Source of the DNA: Imbricaverruca yamaguchii
Taxonomy: Eukaryota > Arthropoda > Thecostraca > Neoverrucidae
DNA length: 64,000 nt
NCBI GenBank assembly: GCA_034440575.1
Contig: JAOTOL010001657.1
Location: 62,001-126,000, forward strand
Direction of reading: 5' to 3'
In this document: one piece after another, positions 33,341 through 44,884 of the stretch
Layout of the letters: the number at the start of each line of letters is the position of its first letter
How positions within the stretch are numbered: the stretch's first letter is position 1
Made by a program: the position numbers and the translations under genes
Notes under the pieces: generated by a model
The model's input: only the letters and a program-made list of their open reading frames with translations
Told to the model about the DNA's origin: nothing
The model's database searches: none

Positions 33341-35191
33341 ATAGGATGGTAAGTCATTCACAAGAAGCACATGATTGTTTCTCCATGAAAACTATGTTAT
33401 TATTATACGATAACCATAAACTATTAAAAGGTGTTCTAGTTTAGATGGGTACGGCTGTGCATTGAAGCACATGATTTGTCCTAGCATTACTGGTGTCAAT
33501 GAACTTAATAACATGAATGATCACAAAGCATTCAACTAGTAATTTGTCAAGACAGATATCACTTCCATATCCATGTATCCTCGTAACAGAAGGTCGCATG
33601 TTCAGAGTTACATCCTCTTTGCTGCAGGTCAAGGCACTGAACTCATATTTGCCATCCAATTTGAGCATTGCGTATTATGGCCAGAAGGATCAAGCTGCGT
33701 TGCTTTAAGTTCCTTGCAACTTTCGAAATACTCATCCTACCGCACTCATTTTGCTTTCATGGATCTACGTCGCCGAGACGGTGTGAACAATTTGTATGTT
33801 GATGGGATTGTCACGATTAGTTCCCAAGTTGAAAATGTTCCCAAAACCCGACAACATGGGTACAAAAACAGAAAAGGAGACAAGAAGATGACAGCACATC
33901 ACTGTTTCATTGTCATTTTGGGGATCAGCGTATTTGATTGCACTATGATCCATGAAGCAAATTCCGCAAGAAAAGTTGTACGATTTCCGATACGCTTTCA
34001 TATATATATGCACGTATATATGCTTGCTGAAGGAACATCAGAGAGTCAAAAGCATGACTTGAAGGTGATTCTTAAATCGACATGGCTACATCGGTGGCGC
34101 AGTATACGATGCATAGTTGATTGAAACACATAGGTCACGCCTTGCTCAGCACCATGTTCCAAACTATGCCGTGCATGCTGCATACAACCGAATCCATGCA
34201 TGCATTGCGACTGTGCATTGCGATCTCAGGAGCTGCAGGCGCACGCCTCAATAAATGATAAACTCCCCGCAATTGCGTTGCGCCGCAAATGTCCGCAAAC
34301 ATCACGGTCTGCCTCGCTGACGTCACTCAATGGCACTGACATCCGTGTCAACATCCTCCACACCGGTGCTCCCAGCTCAATAGCGCGCTCCCCGCTGCCG
34401 CCGTCGTCACTCTCGTCACACCCAGCTCTGACCGTGCAAACGCGGGCCGCGTCGTATCGACCTCGGGGGCTGCGACAACACCGTGACGTGTTTTGTCGCA
34501 GCTGTGGCCGTAGGTCACACGGGAACCTCGCCGGTAGAACGCACCGCACGCAACCGTCTCGGCTGATGCCGACGCCACCCAGAAATGCACCGGAGGTTGT
34601 GCTGGCCGGGATTGTGGCGACAAAGTGTTTGCTGTGTTTTGGCTTTGGGTCCGGGTGCATGCTGGCCAGACACTGTGTCCGCTGAACACCAGACTAGTTC
34701 AAATGGTCGCATGCAAAAAAAGAAGATGTTGCATGTGATCGTCTAGAGGAATTTTGGTTGTGGTACCAGTGCTTCATGACCAGTTCCTGGTGCTTGTGCT
34801 ATCCATCCTTGTTGTGCCAGGTTGGAGTTACACTACTTCCAGAAAAAAGGAGCGCACCTAGGAAATGTTAGCGATGGCATAGCATTGCAGAAACAAAAGA
34901 AAACCTAAACAAAAAGAAAACGAAAAACACTGCTAAAAACTCAACGGGCAAAGCTTGGTCGCGATTGAAAAAAAAAGCTTTTAACACTCGCACGTCCAGC
35001 AACATGCGGCAACTTCGCATGTTCGGAGGAGGCAGATGCCTGCCCCCTAAGATCTTTAGAACTATGATGCTAGCTAGCGACAAACGGAAAACGGCGTTGG
35101 ATAGCTGGTGACAGGCTCTATCGAAAGGGTTTCGGTCATTTGTTCGCTCAGGTCAATATTTATGTCACTGGGTCATCATAGGTCAAATTCG
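33341..35191. other. Unannotated stretch with a 183-codon open frame
   Basis: A plus-strand frame at 33573-34124 is open for 183 codons in non-repetitive sequence. A pyrimidine-rich CCTCTTTGCTGCAG lies at about 33617-33629. The translation has no domain I recognise. 34200-34690 is CpG-rich and open on both strands. 35130-35190 contains several GGTCA half-site-like words continuing the sequence type seen beyond the LINE at 37.0 kb. Confidence 0.3.
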
Positions 35192-35200
35192 ACCAGATCA
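35192..35200. repeat. Candidate LINE target-site duplication, left
   Basis: ACCAGATCA, matched at 37003-37011 across the LINE. Nine bases could recur by chance, but the positions agree with where LINE homology stops. Confidence 0.5.
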
Positions 35201-37002
35201 TCAAGACATAAAGATATTAAAGATTAGTGCAACTATGAGCCACAAGGGCCCTTCTTGGTTGCACTCTGTACACTCAACCAGTTGCCCACCAAATCCGTCG
35301 ATCACCCCTCCCTGTAATACTGAAAAGCAAGCCATCTATTCTTATGATGATTGCCTATGCTGTTTTTAAAGACGTTCAATGTGCTGCTACTCACAATGGT
35401 TTCTGGCAGATGGTTACAGTGTTCTACTACCCCGTTGGTGACGAAAGACTGTCTTAACCTTGTTCTGCTCTGATTAACTTTAATTTTGAATTCATGACCT
35501 CTAATTGCATCATTTCTGTTAAATTCAAACATTTCCCCAAGATATCCCCTCTCCTGACCATGGACAAATTTAAATATCTTGATGAGATCTCCTCTCAGCC
35601 TTCTTTATCTAAGTGATAACATATTCAATTTCTTCAATCTTTCCTCACATGCCAGGTTGCTTATACCATTAACCATTTTTGTAGCCCTCTTTTGTACTCT
35701 CTCTAAAAGCCAACAATATTCTTCATAGCTAGGAGACCAAGCTTGGATGCAGTATTCCAAATGTGGCCTGACATATGCACAGTAAAGCTTCCTGATGACT
35801 TACTCACTTCTGTATGATACATTCCTATATATTACTCCAAGCATTCTCAGTGCCTTCTTCCTGGATTCCTTGGTCTGTTCTGATGCCCCCAATGTTGTGT
35901 TTAGAATAACACCTAAATCCTTCTCCTGTTGAGTCACTGATAACACTTGGCCACCCATCAAGTATGGAGCCTTCATATGCTGCTTACCTACATGCATGAT
36001 TTTGCATTTACCGAAATTAAATTTCATTTGCCATTCTTCGGACCACTTCGCAAGTTCGTCTAAGTCTTTCTGGAGCGAGATATGCTCATTTTTGCCTGTT
36101 ATTGCCCTAAAGACTTTCAAATCATCCGCAAATTTCAAAACCTTACTGCTTAGGCCACTTTCAATGTTATTTACAAATATAATAAACAGTAGTGGCACCA
36201 GTACTGACCCCTGGGGAACTCCACTAAGAACATTTTGCCATGATGACTTTGTACTACTTAGCGTCACTCTTTGTTGTCTGTTTGAAAGCGACAACTCTAG
36301 CCATTTTAAGATGCTACCTGCATTACCATGGGCCTGAAGCTGTATCATTAACCGTTTATGGGGTACCTTGTCAAAGGCCTTACTAAAGTCAAGATATGCT
36401 ACATCAACCTGATTTCCTTGATCAAATTGTTCTGTGGCGAAGTTAAAAAAGTCCAAGAGATTTGTGAGGCATGATCGCCCTCTCCTAAACCTATGTTGAG
36501 TATCTTGAATCAGTCTGCTTCCTTCCAGATAACTAACTACTCTATCCTTGATAATTGATTCGAGTACTTTGCAGACTAGGGATGTGAGACTTAGTGGCCT
36601 ACAGTTTTCAACTTTCCTGCTTTCTCCTTTCTTGAAAATAGGAACTACATTTGCCCTTTTCCAATCTTTTGGAATTTCTTTTCGTGAAACAGATCTACAA
36701 AATATTATACTAAGTGGAAATTCCATTTCATTTTCAGCTTCTCGCAATACCCTAGCATAAATTTCATCAGGTCCTTCTGCCTTGTTTGGCTTTATTTTCC
36801 TGATGTGATTGAAAACACCACCACTATCAATGAAATCACCATCATTTATCCGATCACGTGTCACTGAACTATGGTGCATGGTCGGCAGATTGGTCATATC
36901 TTCCAATGTAAACATTGATTTAAACTGCTGGCTCAGCTCCTCAACCATCTCAGTATCCTCACCCAATATAGTCCCATTTACTTCCAGTGGACCAATTCTC
37001 CA
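35201..37002 (-). mobile_element. 5'-truncated non-LTR retrotransposon (LINE)
   Basis: About 1.8-kb minus-strand insertion containing the RT domain and C-terminal region of a Jockey/CR1-like LINE but no endonuclease. Homology on the 5' side ends at about 37002, exactly where ACCAGATCA begins; the same nine bases lie beyond the 3' end. The 3' terminus reads, on the minus strand, as degenerate 8-9-base units (TCTTTAATA, TCTTTATG, TCTTGA), a tail style seen in CR1/L2-related elements. 5' truncation and a short target duplication fit target-primed reverse transcription. Confidence 0.75.
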
Positions 37003-37008
37003 ACCAGA
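35302..37008 (-). pseudogene. LINE ORF2 remnant: reverse transcriptase and C-terminal domain
   Basis: The minus frame is open from about 37008 to 35800 and continues in the same register after two in-frame stop codons (near 35800 and 35610) to 35302. Visible RT features, with residues counted from the codon at 36966, are: GPLEVNGTIL-like entry upstream, KPNKAEGPDEIYARVL (about 59-75), VVPIFKKGE (about 107-115), motif A YLDFSKAFDKVPH (191-203), PQGSVLVPLLF (251-261), and the catalytic FADD at 279-282. The usual thumb segment (LYCAYVRPHLEYCIQAWSPS) and the C-terminal VVEHCNHLPETIV region follow. The EN domain is absent. FADD and both motif A residues are intact, so the RT core decayed little, but the stops remove function. 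Confidence 0.85.
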
Positions 37009-37011
37009 TCA
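37003..37011. repeat. Candidate LINE target-site duplication, right
   Basis: ACCAGATCA, partner of 35192-35200. Confidence 0.5.
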
Positions 37012-38039
37012 GGTGGGACTCATATTGACACATATCTCAGGACCTGTAACAGATATAATCATACGGCGAACGCTATTCGACAGTCCTTGAAATGTGCTAC
37101 CGACAATAGGCGATGTGATTTAAGATCAGGTCAACCGAAACTATGACCTCAGGTCAAGGTCATGAGTTAGTCTAGGGAACATGTAATGTATCAATTGACA
37201 CGTCTGTGCGATATAGGCACAAGGGCAGTAATTCCAGCCTTCTAGCTCAATGCAGTGCGATATAATGGGCAGAAATGTGCCAGTGATCTCAGGTGACCTC
37301 AGATGACCTTGGTGATGTCACTGAGCAAAAATGTCAGCGGTAACATTGAGCATAGCTTCACACTACAAGCCACAACCGTTCTGATGTCATTCCGAGCGCA
37401 AATATGTAACCAGAAAACATTTGTACATTTTACCATAGCCGTATAATTGGGGAAGCCATGGCCGCGACCTGACCTCAGGTGAATGCTACGAAAGTACCCG
37501 ATACATATGTTGTGGCCCCTGATGAGATCATGACGTGTTATATAAGTTTGAAACCAATCGCCCAATTATTGTGGAAGTTATGCCACCTAGAACTCCGGAT
37601 GTAGTTCGGTCACTTCGCCTGACCTGGTGACCTGACCTGAGATTACCCAGGATTAAAAATGTATGGGATATGGGGAAAAGACCAGCGAGCAGCTATGCGA
37701 TGTATGGCCTTCCGAATCCTATTAGTTTGGCGGCAAATTAGGAAAAACCGTAGGAGACAGATATCTGCCTCTCCCCGGACGTGCGCGTGTTAACCATATC
37801 GCATGACACCTGACGGTGTCGAAACTCGTAGATTCTTATGAACTTGGGACTTTTTGTTACCGCACTGATTCGATTTTATCACCACACATGTTTCCGGATT
37901 ATGTCCACTTGAATGCACCACAGATACTCGTGTCCCTTCTGAGTGCACTTGCGCAATTTTCATCGATATCATTACGAATTGGTGATAATGACAATGATCC
38001 AATCCTGGTGCCTGCTCTGGTGGCGACATTTCTTGATAT
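37012..38039. other. AGGTCA-rich non-coding stretch
   Basis: Contains many AGGTCA/TGACCT words, including TGACCTCAGGTCAAGGTCA at 37144-37162 and TCAGGTGACCTCAGATGACC near 37290. Similar words occur at 35130-35200 and 43910-44110 and inside the TTAA elements. The LINE at 35.2-37.0 kb appears inserted in this sequence. No coding exon recognised. Confidence 0.45.
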
Positions 38040-38480
38040 GGATGTCAACTTCCCACTGAGGCTCATTTTAGCATCCAGTTTACTTGCTGCCACGACGGGG
38101 TAGCAAGGGGCCCCGGGCTGATGAAGAAGGCGGTACTCAGTGCCGAGAATCAGCAGCCGTCCAGCTCCAACAAGGCCCACAACGGCTCGAGTCTGCTGTT
38201 GGGTCATGGCTCGATTGTCACTTCGAGTGGCGTCACGCTTATACCGTTCTTGGCGGCCACGCCCACATCACGGAATCCTGGTTTACCTGACTGGCCCGCT
38301 CGGTAGAGGTGATAGCCCGACAGAATCAGTAGACGGGTTGGTGTGGCGGGCTTAAGCCAGGTCTGGTTGAGTGCCATGATTTCATACTAGAAATCACTGA
38401 GCTTGAAAGACATCTCAAGCAACTGCGGTTTCAAACTCTGAATGTTGATGAGACCTATCATCAGGACGGACTTGTCTCGC
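38040..38480 (-). pseudogene. LINE endonuclease (APE-type) remnant
   Basis: The minus frame reads NIQSLKPQLLEM (about 38440), a stop, then from 38377 to 38204 a 57-residue open stretch beginning MALNQTWLKPATPTRLL, with SGYHLYRAGQSGK and DVGVAAKNGISVTPLEV, then more stops. The order N-x-QSL, T/L-N-E-T-W-L, GY-x-LYR and G-x-V-x-V-K is that of the APE-like endonuclease of Jockey/CR1-type LINEs. The usual catalytic Glu of the ETWL motif is Gln here, which together with the stops marks it as dead. It is separated from the RT remnant at 35-37 kb by that element's own insertion border, so it belongs to a different element. Confidence 0.6.
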
Positions 38481-38780
38481 ACGCGACAAGAACCAGGACC
38501 AGAGCCAGACTGAGAGACAGAGAAAACTGGAAAGGATTAGCATGAGCATTGGGATGGGCACAGAAGGCATCGGGGATCCTGAGAGTTAAGAGAGCCCTTG
38601 ATAACTGGCTGTGGGTGCGAGGAATACTGGAGGCCAGCATCAGAACTAAGATATCCTTAATAGTGCTGCCAAGGACTGCGAAGGTCACCCACTGAGACCC
38701 AGCGGCGGCAGCGGCGGCGGCCGCCCCTGTTGCCATGGCTGCTTAGATGGCCACAGCCTTCGGTGGTTCATCCAGGTGGC
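38481..38780. other. Unannotated stretch with a GGC-rich patch
   Basis: Contains a (GGC)n-like run at 38701-38725. It may include the 5' part of the endonuclease remnant, but this is not recognisable. Confidence 0.3.
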
Positions 38781-38829
38781 CTCTCTCTCTCTCTTTCTCT
38801 CTCTCACTCTCTCTCTCCCTCTCTATCTC

Positions 38830-38901
<72 letters not shown>

Positions 38902-38905
38902 CTCT

Positions 38906-38961
<56 letters not shown>

Positions 38962-38969
38962 TCTCTCCA
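38781..38969. repeat. Compound microsatellite (CT)n(TA)n(CT)n
   Basis: CT-rich tract 38781-38828, TA tract about 38830-38899, CT tract 38901-38969. The same CT-then-TA order occurs at 57837-57979. Confidence 0.97.
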
Positions 38970-39133
38970 TATATTCATATGTATGTGTGCTATATTAACA
39001 TACAGGCCCTTAAAAAATAAAGTGACCGAAATCCGAGGAGCTTCGGAACATTGAGGGACCCTCGGTAGGTAGAGGGTCTTCTTCGAGTGTTCGCCTCCCC
39101 TTCAGCTGGGACCAAAGCAGTGGGAATACCAGT
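38970..39133. other. Unannotated stretch
   Basis: Short unique sequence between microsatellite and hairpin. Confidence 0.3.
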
Positions 39134-39182
39134 CGCAGTAGCAGTGGGAATACCAGTCGCTGCTATTCCCACTGCTACTGCG
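39134..39182. repeat. Perfect inverted repeat, 19-bp arms, 11-base loop
   Basis: CGCAGTAGCAGTGGGAATA at 39134-39152 pairs exactly with 39164-39182. The left arm is itself partly duplicated just upstream (AGCAGTGGGAATACCAGTCGC). Confidence 0.92.
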
Positions 39183-41771
39183 GTCGCCACCATTACCTCC
39201 GCTATTAGTGCTTTTGTAGAAGGGATGCTCGCATTGGCAGACAAGGGAAGAGTAGGGCGCTTTTGAAAGCGAGAAGCCAGGATTGATGCATAGTTTAAGA
39301 AGAGCAATAGCAGCGCACAGGTGGTTGGCTCCCGCCCCTACAGGCTATCCGCGCCGCACTTTCCGCAAACACACACGCCTTGGAAGAGGGTTTCGCTTCC
39401 TTTCTTCTGTGTCCATGCGTACTTCTCTATTTCTGATGGGGTGACACCTGTCGTCTTTTTTATTATAATGTTAATTTCTACTGAAGTGATTCCCATTTAT
39501 TCACATCTATATTCGTCGTTCGGCTTTTGTTCCATGCGTTTCTGTGTGTTCTTTGTGTTTCTGTAGATTTCGTGAGGTCGGATGTTTTTCCTTGCGCTGA
39601 GAAAACAGGCAAAAGTTTCTCGACCCCAGGTCGTCACCGGACTCCGAGTCAAAACTTCCACTTTTGACCATACCTGACGACCATCGCGCTATGCCGGACT
39701 TTGCCCCTGATGCTCCCTCCCTTGGTATGTACAACCGTTGATGACCACGCTGACCACGATGACCATTCCTTTTGATGACGCCATAGAAGCCAGGTGTGCC
39801 TCGCAGACCCCTGCTCGTCCCAAGGCCACGCCCACCGCTCACGATCCAGACCAGACCATCACTTTTCACGCCGCTGTCCCATGCTCGAACCAGACCACGC
39901 CCTGTCAACTAATCCAATCCAGCCCACCGAAATTTACCTCGACACTGGCTCTTAAGCCTGACGAGGAAACAGTTACCTTCTGTCGTGTCAACGCTTTCTG
40001 GGATTTCCCCATGGAATTCCAAAATTTCCGACTAGGACCACCCCTTCCCCTAACATGGTGAGGAAGCTGAGCCTTACCTACATCACCGAATATGCTCTCC
40101 CTATACCGAGGAAACCAAATAAGCAGACAAGCAAAATCGGATGAACACCCAGTAAAGCATTCTGAACTCATATCGAACAGTCTCGCTAACATAACCTTGC
40201 CTAGGCTCCTCGACTTGATTTGTGGTGGATGGGGTGAGATTTGTGCTAGGTGGGTGTGCACGGCACAGGCCCCTTTAAGCGGGCATGGATGCCGTTTGAA
40301 AATTGTTAACAGGGCATTCTATCCACATGTATTGAGGCTAATCGTGGGAATAGGGCTGGAGAGCTAGGGTAGATAGACATTGATAGGTGTGTGGGATGTT
40401 GGTGGATGGCTTCTTTAGAATGTGGTGATGGTTGGGTGGGTCTATTTACCGGGCTGATTGTATCTTCAATTTACAGACTTAACTGGATGGGTCAGCGCGG
40501 CTCTTATTAAGTCTAAACACTTTGTGACTTTGTGATATTATGACGGCATTTCGGGCACCGAACTCCGACAGCAGCGTGCGGCCATTCTCGGCGGACACAC
40601 GAGACCGGCTTTGCCTGAGGTCTCACTGTTGCAGGTGTCCGTGGCCTGGCAGCGGCGCCCGATAAGCCGCTGGCGCGAGCCGGGAGACCGCTTTTGTCAG
40701 CCGGTGGCCGCAGCCCCGAACTTTGCGCAGATGCGCCACAAATGAGCCGTCGCCGTGATTCGACGAGCAGTTCCGGTGGCCACGCGTGTCGCGAGACTGG
40801 GCTCTCGATAGCACAGGCGGACCGGGGCGGCGTTGTCGCGGTGCAGCGGCGCGGGCCGCGCAGCAGCCAACGCCAGGTCGGCGCAGCGGCTTCCTTCGCG
40901 TGCCGACGTCGCTCGAGAGCCAGCCGTGCGGCCGGCGCGACCGTAATGCCATCTGTTGGAGAATCCTGAAAGATGAAGTTGCCGGCCGGCCATGCAGGCA
41001 GCGATAGTCGTCCGACACTGGCGGCACAAGAGCCGACAGCAGAAGCCGACCGAGGCGGTGCAGAGTTCCAACTTGGCGACCCGGCTTATCCCGCCGTTCC
41101 CGCGGCGCTCACCGTTCCCCGCGTGGCCAGCCGACGAGGAGACGGCAGAGGTCAGTGTCAAGCCAGGTCAGGCCAGGTCAGTGGCCGGATCTATGTTGAC
41201 CTGATACGATGTCGTACACAAGCGTCACTTTTGTGCTTTCGAAGATTGTTTTCTACCCGTGTGTGTCTGATCCCACTCTCTCACCTTCAATGGCAGAGGT
41301 GTAAAAATGTGCCGATTGAATGCCCTCCCTTGATGCTGAACGTCAGTCTTGCTACCTATCACATGCCGACCTGATGAGTGCATTTGCCTTTTTATGCGTA
41401 CATTGCAGCGCAACAGTGTCGCCACTGAAGATGCAGATCACTGCCTAGTTACTCTTCGGAGTGCAAACATTTATTTCCATCGCCATGAATTCCAATTGTT
41501 GAGGAAATAACGCCAGGCACATTGCCTATCACTTCGGACGCGAAAATATGTGTGTAACTTTGGCGTTGTGGCCATTAACGTTGAGGGAATGGTTCTGCGC
41601 CCCGCCATATCATGGATGGCGGTCGGTGGCGGGCCGCGGGCCCCGAGAAACGCTATCGGAGGCTATGGTAGAGGAAAATAGTCCCAGAAGGCAATGAATG
41701 CACAAGGAGACAATTTGCGCAATATATCACTGCAAACGGCAATGAAGTTGGCGTCTGAAGGAAAGCTAACT
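39183..41771. other. Unannotated stretch including a CpG-rich block
   Basis: 40540-41190 is strongly CpG-rich and open for over 130 codons on both strands. It could be a CpG island or first exon, but I recognise no peptide. A short tandem GTCAAGCCAGGTCAGGCCAG lies at 41157-41178. The rest is ordinary sequence without recognised genes. Confidence 0.35.
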
Positions 41772-42612
41772 TTAGCGCGTCCCGTCTCGGGGGGGTTTCA
41801 ACCGCCCCCTCAGGTTTTTCGCGGATAGTGGACGAACAGCGCCGGGCAGCGCGCCCAAATTTCGCATACCTTTTCCTCACATCAATTTGGCATGCTGTTT
41901 CAAAATTTTTGAGTCAGGTTATCTAGGGTCAACGAGTTAGTCACGGTCAAGTGAGGTCACCTCCAAAAAAAGTTCAACCAGTCGTCACGCTTTAACGGAT
42001 ACAGATATTTTAATGAAACTCTCAGCGTTTGCTTATCTTTAGGGATGCAACAAAGTGTAGAAGCGGAATTTTTCATTTTTTTCGCTTTTGACTACATGTA
42101 AATGTTGTATATTTGCCAAATTGAAGTTCACATAGAGGATTCTGGCTAATGTAAGCATTTTGTATTTGGGAAAGTTGACTTCCAACAACGTTTCTCGGTC
42201 TTCTCTACCCATTGGAATAGGAAAATTGAAGAAAACTTGAAAACTCAACATTTTTAAATTTCAAAAAAAGGTTTTTGTGGGGCCAAGAAGTATTGTAGCC
42301 CTGGTCGATTTCGCTGTCCTTTTCTCATTCCAAATTAATTTAGTTTTTCATATATCCCTCAAAATGAACTCCCCAGAGCCAAAAGCATAACGTAAGCCGT
42401 GAAAAGTCGTGAAAATCGAGCCCCCATGGTGACGTCACTTATGGGGGAAAATTGTTTTGGAGGATGGACTCGGACCCCACTCGTCGAGCGCTTTCCGATG
42501 ATGCATCTTTCGTTTTCGTGTGATGCTTAGTTTGGATTTTAGATGGGGGTTGCTAACTGCCCCCCCTGAGACGAGGTGTGAGGATCTGACCGGAAAAAAC
42601 GGCGCTGGTTAA
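41772..42612 (+). mobile_element. TTAA-ended non-autonomous element, copy 4
   Basis: Near full length. The left end reads TTAGCGCGTCCCGTCTCGGG, with the target TTAA mutated to TTTA/TTAG; the right end reads GACCGGAAAAAACGGCGCTGGTTAA at 42588-42612. It has the same internal block order as copies 1 and 2. The AGGTCA pair is altered (ACGGTCA in the first half-site). It borders dispersed repeat C on the right, so it probably inserted into or beside that repeat. Confidence 0.78.
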
Positions 42613-42629
42613 TGCATGCACTTCGCGTC

Positions 42630-42815
42630 ATATTATACGGCGACAGAGCCCCAAAAATTGTAACTATATTATTCGATCACACACTAGTGAGCTTCACGAC
42701 GCGCTTGTCGCGGGTTCATGTCTCAGAGTTCTTGAATCACATCAGGAGCCTATCCATTTTCTTTCCTCACTGGAGATCCCCCGATGTCCGCATTAGCATT
42801 GTGTCTGACGCCTAA
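42630..42815 (+). repeat. Dispersed repeat C, copy 2
   Basis: Aligned by eye with 14875-15055 through ATTGTAAC, CACTAGTGAGC, ACGCGCTTGTC, TCAGAGTTCTTGAATCACAT and CACTGGAGATCCCCCGATGT. A short plus frame (to 42815) reads VSEFLNHIRSLSIFFPHWRS. The parallel frame in copy 1 is disrupted, so coding origin is possible but unproven. Confidence 0.65.
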
Positions 42816-42880
42816 CGCAACAGCAAGCACATGAGGCCCGGCCGTTTGCTGTTATAATTGTAGCTTCGCTCGCCTTTCTG

Positions 42881-43015
42881 TCGACCGATGAGAAACGGAA
42901 GCTGTTACGACGTTCGGCGTTGACAGACCGATGAGAAGGGGCAGCTCTTACAGCGTTCTGTGTTGACAGACCAATGAGAAACGACAGCTCTTACGGAGCT
43001 TTGTGTTGAAGTTTT
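42881..43015 (+). repeat. Tandem repeat, about 58-bp unit, two and a half copies
   Basis: GACCGATGAGAAACGG, AGCTCTTACAGCGTTC and GTGTTGACAGACC recur in order, with moderate divergence. Confidence 0.85.
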
Positions 43016-44884
43016 GCCACGAACGAAAGCTGTTTTCGAACAGTAGCGTCAACGAGTGTCTGGGGTAGCAGCGAGATCAGATGCAGTCTTTTCTGTGTCG
43101 AGGACCTGAGCGAGCCGTAAGCGAAAACTGCCAGTGGGTGACTGGGAAAGCCTGCTCGGACCGCGATGTGGGTTTCCCTGCGACAAAGCTCAGCACCTTC
43201 GGTGTGAGCGATGTCTGAACAGCTGCTTCGGCTGGGAATATAGGCGACTTGAATAGAGAGTATGTTTTTCGATTCGCCGGCCTATCTGTTTCCCGATTGG
43301 AATATTAGTCGAGCGCCGCTGTTCGCGCTGTGGGTATCGAGAGATGGTGCACAGACGAGCTATCACCCCAAGAGAGGTCAGCATGAACCAGCCATGGCTC
43401 ACAGTAACCAAGTCCTAGGGAGCTCAGTTAAGGCTGTGGCGCCCGTTTGGATCAGCGGCCCGGCACAGCTCCCATACAGCCCGAGACGCCGGGGCGCGAG
43501 GTTACTCAGCATGTGACTGGAGAAAACAGCTAGGTGGGCTACTCTCACGGTCACGGTACAGAGGTCAATTTCTGAAGTGCGATTGCATGCGCGAGGGAAA
43601 AATGTTACACAACGCCCACGATAATTTGGATACACTGAGGCAAGGTGATCTGGCCAAGTAAAACGCCCCACCCTCGTACGTTGAAGGCATAAAGACCTTG
43701 ACGCATATTGATATGCTCCTGGGTTCAAGTTTAATCACTGTCATTCAACTTGGAGACTAGCACGCGCCCTGGAGGGCCTCTGAAAAATTATGCTCACTTG
43801 GGGGGGGAGGATTACGCCATCTCCTTAAGATCTCGGCTCTTATGAAAGCTGGAGCAACGAAGTTCACAGGGTAGATGGATACGGTAGAGAACTCCATTTT
43901 GTGTAAATTTCATGACCTTAGGTCAATATCTTCGGTGTCAAATGAGGTCAAAATATCACAATTTTCTGCTTTTGGGTGGCTTGGTTTTTATATTGTTATG
44001 GATCTCTGTGATTGTGTTTAAATGCTCCAAAATTGGACATCAATGATGTTTTTTGACATTACTAATGACGCAATACAGATGTTAGATTCGGAATTTGACC
44101 TCAGGTCACCTATATAACAGCACTTTATCAGGTCATTATCTGCTCCAGTAACCGAAACCTGGCCGCCAGCCCGACTACTCCGACAACAATGATAAACAGT
44201 AGTTTTCAGGATGTGTACGGAGTAGCATGCAAGGTGACATCAATCGCGCATTTGCATCACAATCACAATTCCATTATCAATTATAAATTCATTCAATTCA
44301 TCCGTTATCACAATTATCACAACATTCCAGTTGACCAAGTTTGGTTCCATGAACGTGCCATGAACTTTACCTGACTTCACCTCGGTGAATTAACATGACT
44401 TTGAAGCTATATAGCATAACAATATACATCAAACAAGTCGCTAGTGTTTCCAAGAACGCTTCCATTTTGCCAATGTACGGGAAGCGCGTCAGCGCCGATT
44501 TTTGTGGTCTGGCGCTGATCACTTTTTTCTCATTTGAATGACCCCTAACCCGACAATTTTCTACCGATTTTCGTTTTTCCTGTTTTGAGCAACACGACAG
44601 TCATTTCTAAACAGGTACGCAAACAATGGCGTATATATCCCCGTAAAATCTGGAGTCATGCACGAAAAACCGGAAGGGTTGGCGGATTTCGCCCCCCCCC
44701 CTCCCCCCTCCAGGGCGCGTGCTAAACTAGTTTGTTGTCTTAATCTTTTCTTTGTCTTGTCTTTCTTTGTCTTCTCCCCAGTCGATTTCCATTATGTGGA
44801 TTAGTTTAATGGTATTGCACGCCAGCTAACACTAGTGTTTTAACATTAACATTTGGAGGAACAAATTACATCGGGCACTACATG
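43016..44884. other. Unannotated stretch
   Basis: No recognised gene. 43910-44110 contains AGGTCA-type words (TGACCTTAGGTCA, TGACCTCAGGTCA). 44692-44710 is a C-rich run. Confidence 0.4.

Noticed and set aside
32929..33357. Repetitive Thr/His/Ile/Tyr frame and Cys/Met/Tyr/Val frames on the other strand
   Set aside because: Artefacts of the (GTAT)n microsatellite.
35201..38480. One single LINE covering endonuclease and reverse transcriptase
   Set aside because: The 9-bp repeat and loss of homology at 37.0 kb mark a border, and 37.01-38.04 kb has no linker-like coding sequence but AGGTCA-rich non-coding sequence.
40623..41161. 130-154-codon frames on both strands in CpG-rich sequence
   Set aside because: High GC removes stops in all frames; no motif or splice signals support one frame over another. 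Reported only as a CpG-rich block.
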